In this document: positions 5,780-6,293 of the stretch, piece by piece | Position numbering within the stretch: the stretch's first letter is position 1 | Layout of the letters: every line of letters begins with the position of its first letter | Origin: Bacillota bacterium | GTDB lineage: Bacteria; Bacillota; Bacilli; Alicyclobacillales; SLC66 | Reading direction: 5' to 3' | DNA: 6,293 bases | NCBI GenBank assembly: GCA_021797415.1 | Contig: JAJZZT010000147.1 | Span: 1 to 6,293, forward strand | Made by a program: the position numbers and the translations under genes | The notes under the pieces: generated by a model | What the model was told of the DNA's origin: nothing | The model's database searches: none | The model's input: only the letters and a program-made list of their open reading frames with translations

Positions 5780-6293
5780 TCACCCCCGAAGACGGACGCC
5801 GTCGCGCGTCCAGCCTGCCCCCAGCATCTCCACCAGTGCATCGCGAACGACATCCACGGCAATGGCGAAACCGATGCCTTGGGAACTTTGGCTCACTGCC
5901 GTATTGATGCCAATCACCTCTCCCCGGAGGTTGATGAGGGGGCCGCCGGAGTTGCCGCGGTTGATTGCCGCATCCGTCTGCAACAGGTGCGGATACGTGC
6001 GGTCGCCGATCTGCATGGGGCGCTCCTTCGCACTAACAATGCCAACAGTTACAGAATTATCTAAACCGAGCGGGTTGCCGATGGCAAGCACCCACTCCCC
6101 CACGCGCACGTTCCTGGAACGGCCCAGTTTCAGCACGTGGACATCTTTGCGGGGAGCGATCTTGAGTACCGCGATGTCGTGATCGTAATTGGCTCCGATC
6201 AGGTGCGCGGGGATAGCCTTGTCCTTTCCGAGCCGGAGCACTTTGACCTCCCTTGCGTCATGAATGACATGCTCATTGGTCAGGATATAGCCG
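5780..6293 (-). CDS. HtrA/DegP-family trypsin-like serine protease, 5' end outside window, no PDZ domain
   Basis: C-terminal 170 residues of a chymotrypsin-fold (MEROPS S1C-like) serine protease. HtrA proteins degrade misfolded or damaged extracytoplasmic proteins and in Bacillota are usually membrane-anchored with the protease outside. The fragment begins GYILTNEHVIHDA, with catalytic His8 (codon 6271-6269). Asp39 follows in NYDHDIAVLKI (6178-6176), and Ser115 in RGNSGGPL (5950-5948). TDAAINRGNSGGP and GIGFAIAVDVV are classic HtrA sequence. The protein ends VEMLGAGWTRDGVRLRG then TGA, exactly where the usual PDZ domain would start. The start, any signal anchor and the promoter lie beyond the right edge. 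Family and catalytic competence are well supported; the exact member (htrA, degP or a regulated paralogue) cannot be told. Confidence 0.93.
   Translation of the reverse strand, partial: GYILTNEHVIHDAREVKVLRLGKDKAIPAHLIGANYDHDIAVLKIAPRKDVHVLKLGRSRNVRVGEWVLAIGNPLGLDNSVTVGIVSAKERPMQIGDRTYPHLLQTDAAINRGNSGGPLINLRGEVIGINTAVSQSSQGIGFAIAVDVVRDALVEMLGAGWTRDGVRLRG

Noticed and set aside
5473..5780. PDZ-domain remnant after the protease stop
   Set aside because: The interval is fully accounted for by terminator, promoter, riboswitch and attenuator, and no PDZ-like translation was recognised.

Overview
The window looks like chromosomal DNA from a GC-rich member of the Bacillota (Firmicutes), possibly an Alicyclobacillus-like lineage. 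The grounds are strong AGGAGG-type ribosome binding sites, a sigma-A-like promoter, intrinsic terminators and a ykkC-type leader RNA. The taxonomic call is an inference from style, not from a marker gene. All three genes and all recognised signals lie on the minus strand, so the biological reading order runs from high to low coordinates. The plus-strand open frames are antisense shadows.

Right edge (6293 to 5780): the 3' part of a trypsin-like HtrA-family serine protease. His, Asp and Ser of the triad are all visible. The gene stops where a PDZ domain would normally begin, and a short intrinsic terminator follows (about 5758-5736).

Regulatory interval (5779 to 5473): about 307 bases with no gene but dense in signals. 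In order there is the protease terminator, a promoter (TTGCAT-N17-TATAGT), a structured leader that closely resembles a ykkC subtype 2 riboswitch, a strong intrinsic terminator whose 5' arm lies inside the aptamer's 3' strand, and then the glutamate synthase start. The gene context (glutamate synthase) and one aptamer base favour the ppGpp-sensing subtype 2a over the PRPP, guanidine or nucleotide-sensing relatives. The arrangement predicts an ON switch: ligand binding should prevent termination.

Main gene (5472 to 943): a complete large-subunit-type glutamate synthase of 1509 residues. It has an N-terminal class II glutamine amidotransferase with a short propeptide, a central domain, an FMN/Fe-S synthase domain and a C-terminal beta-helix domain. 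Its iron-sulfur motif has one extra cysteine. No small subunit gene (gltD) follows it.

Left end (942 to 1): an intergenic stretch with two adjacent inverted repeats, then a secreted NlpC/P60-family cell-wall peptidase. The peptidase has a perfect Shine-Dalgarno and runs off the left edge.

Functionally, the most coherent unit is promoter, riboswitch, terminator and gltB: an amino-acid-starvation signal controlling glutamate production. The flanking protease and wall hydrolase are extracytoplasmic proteins with no evident link to it.
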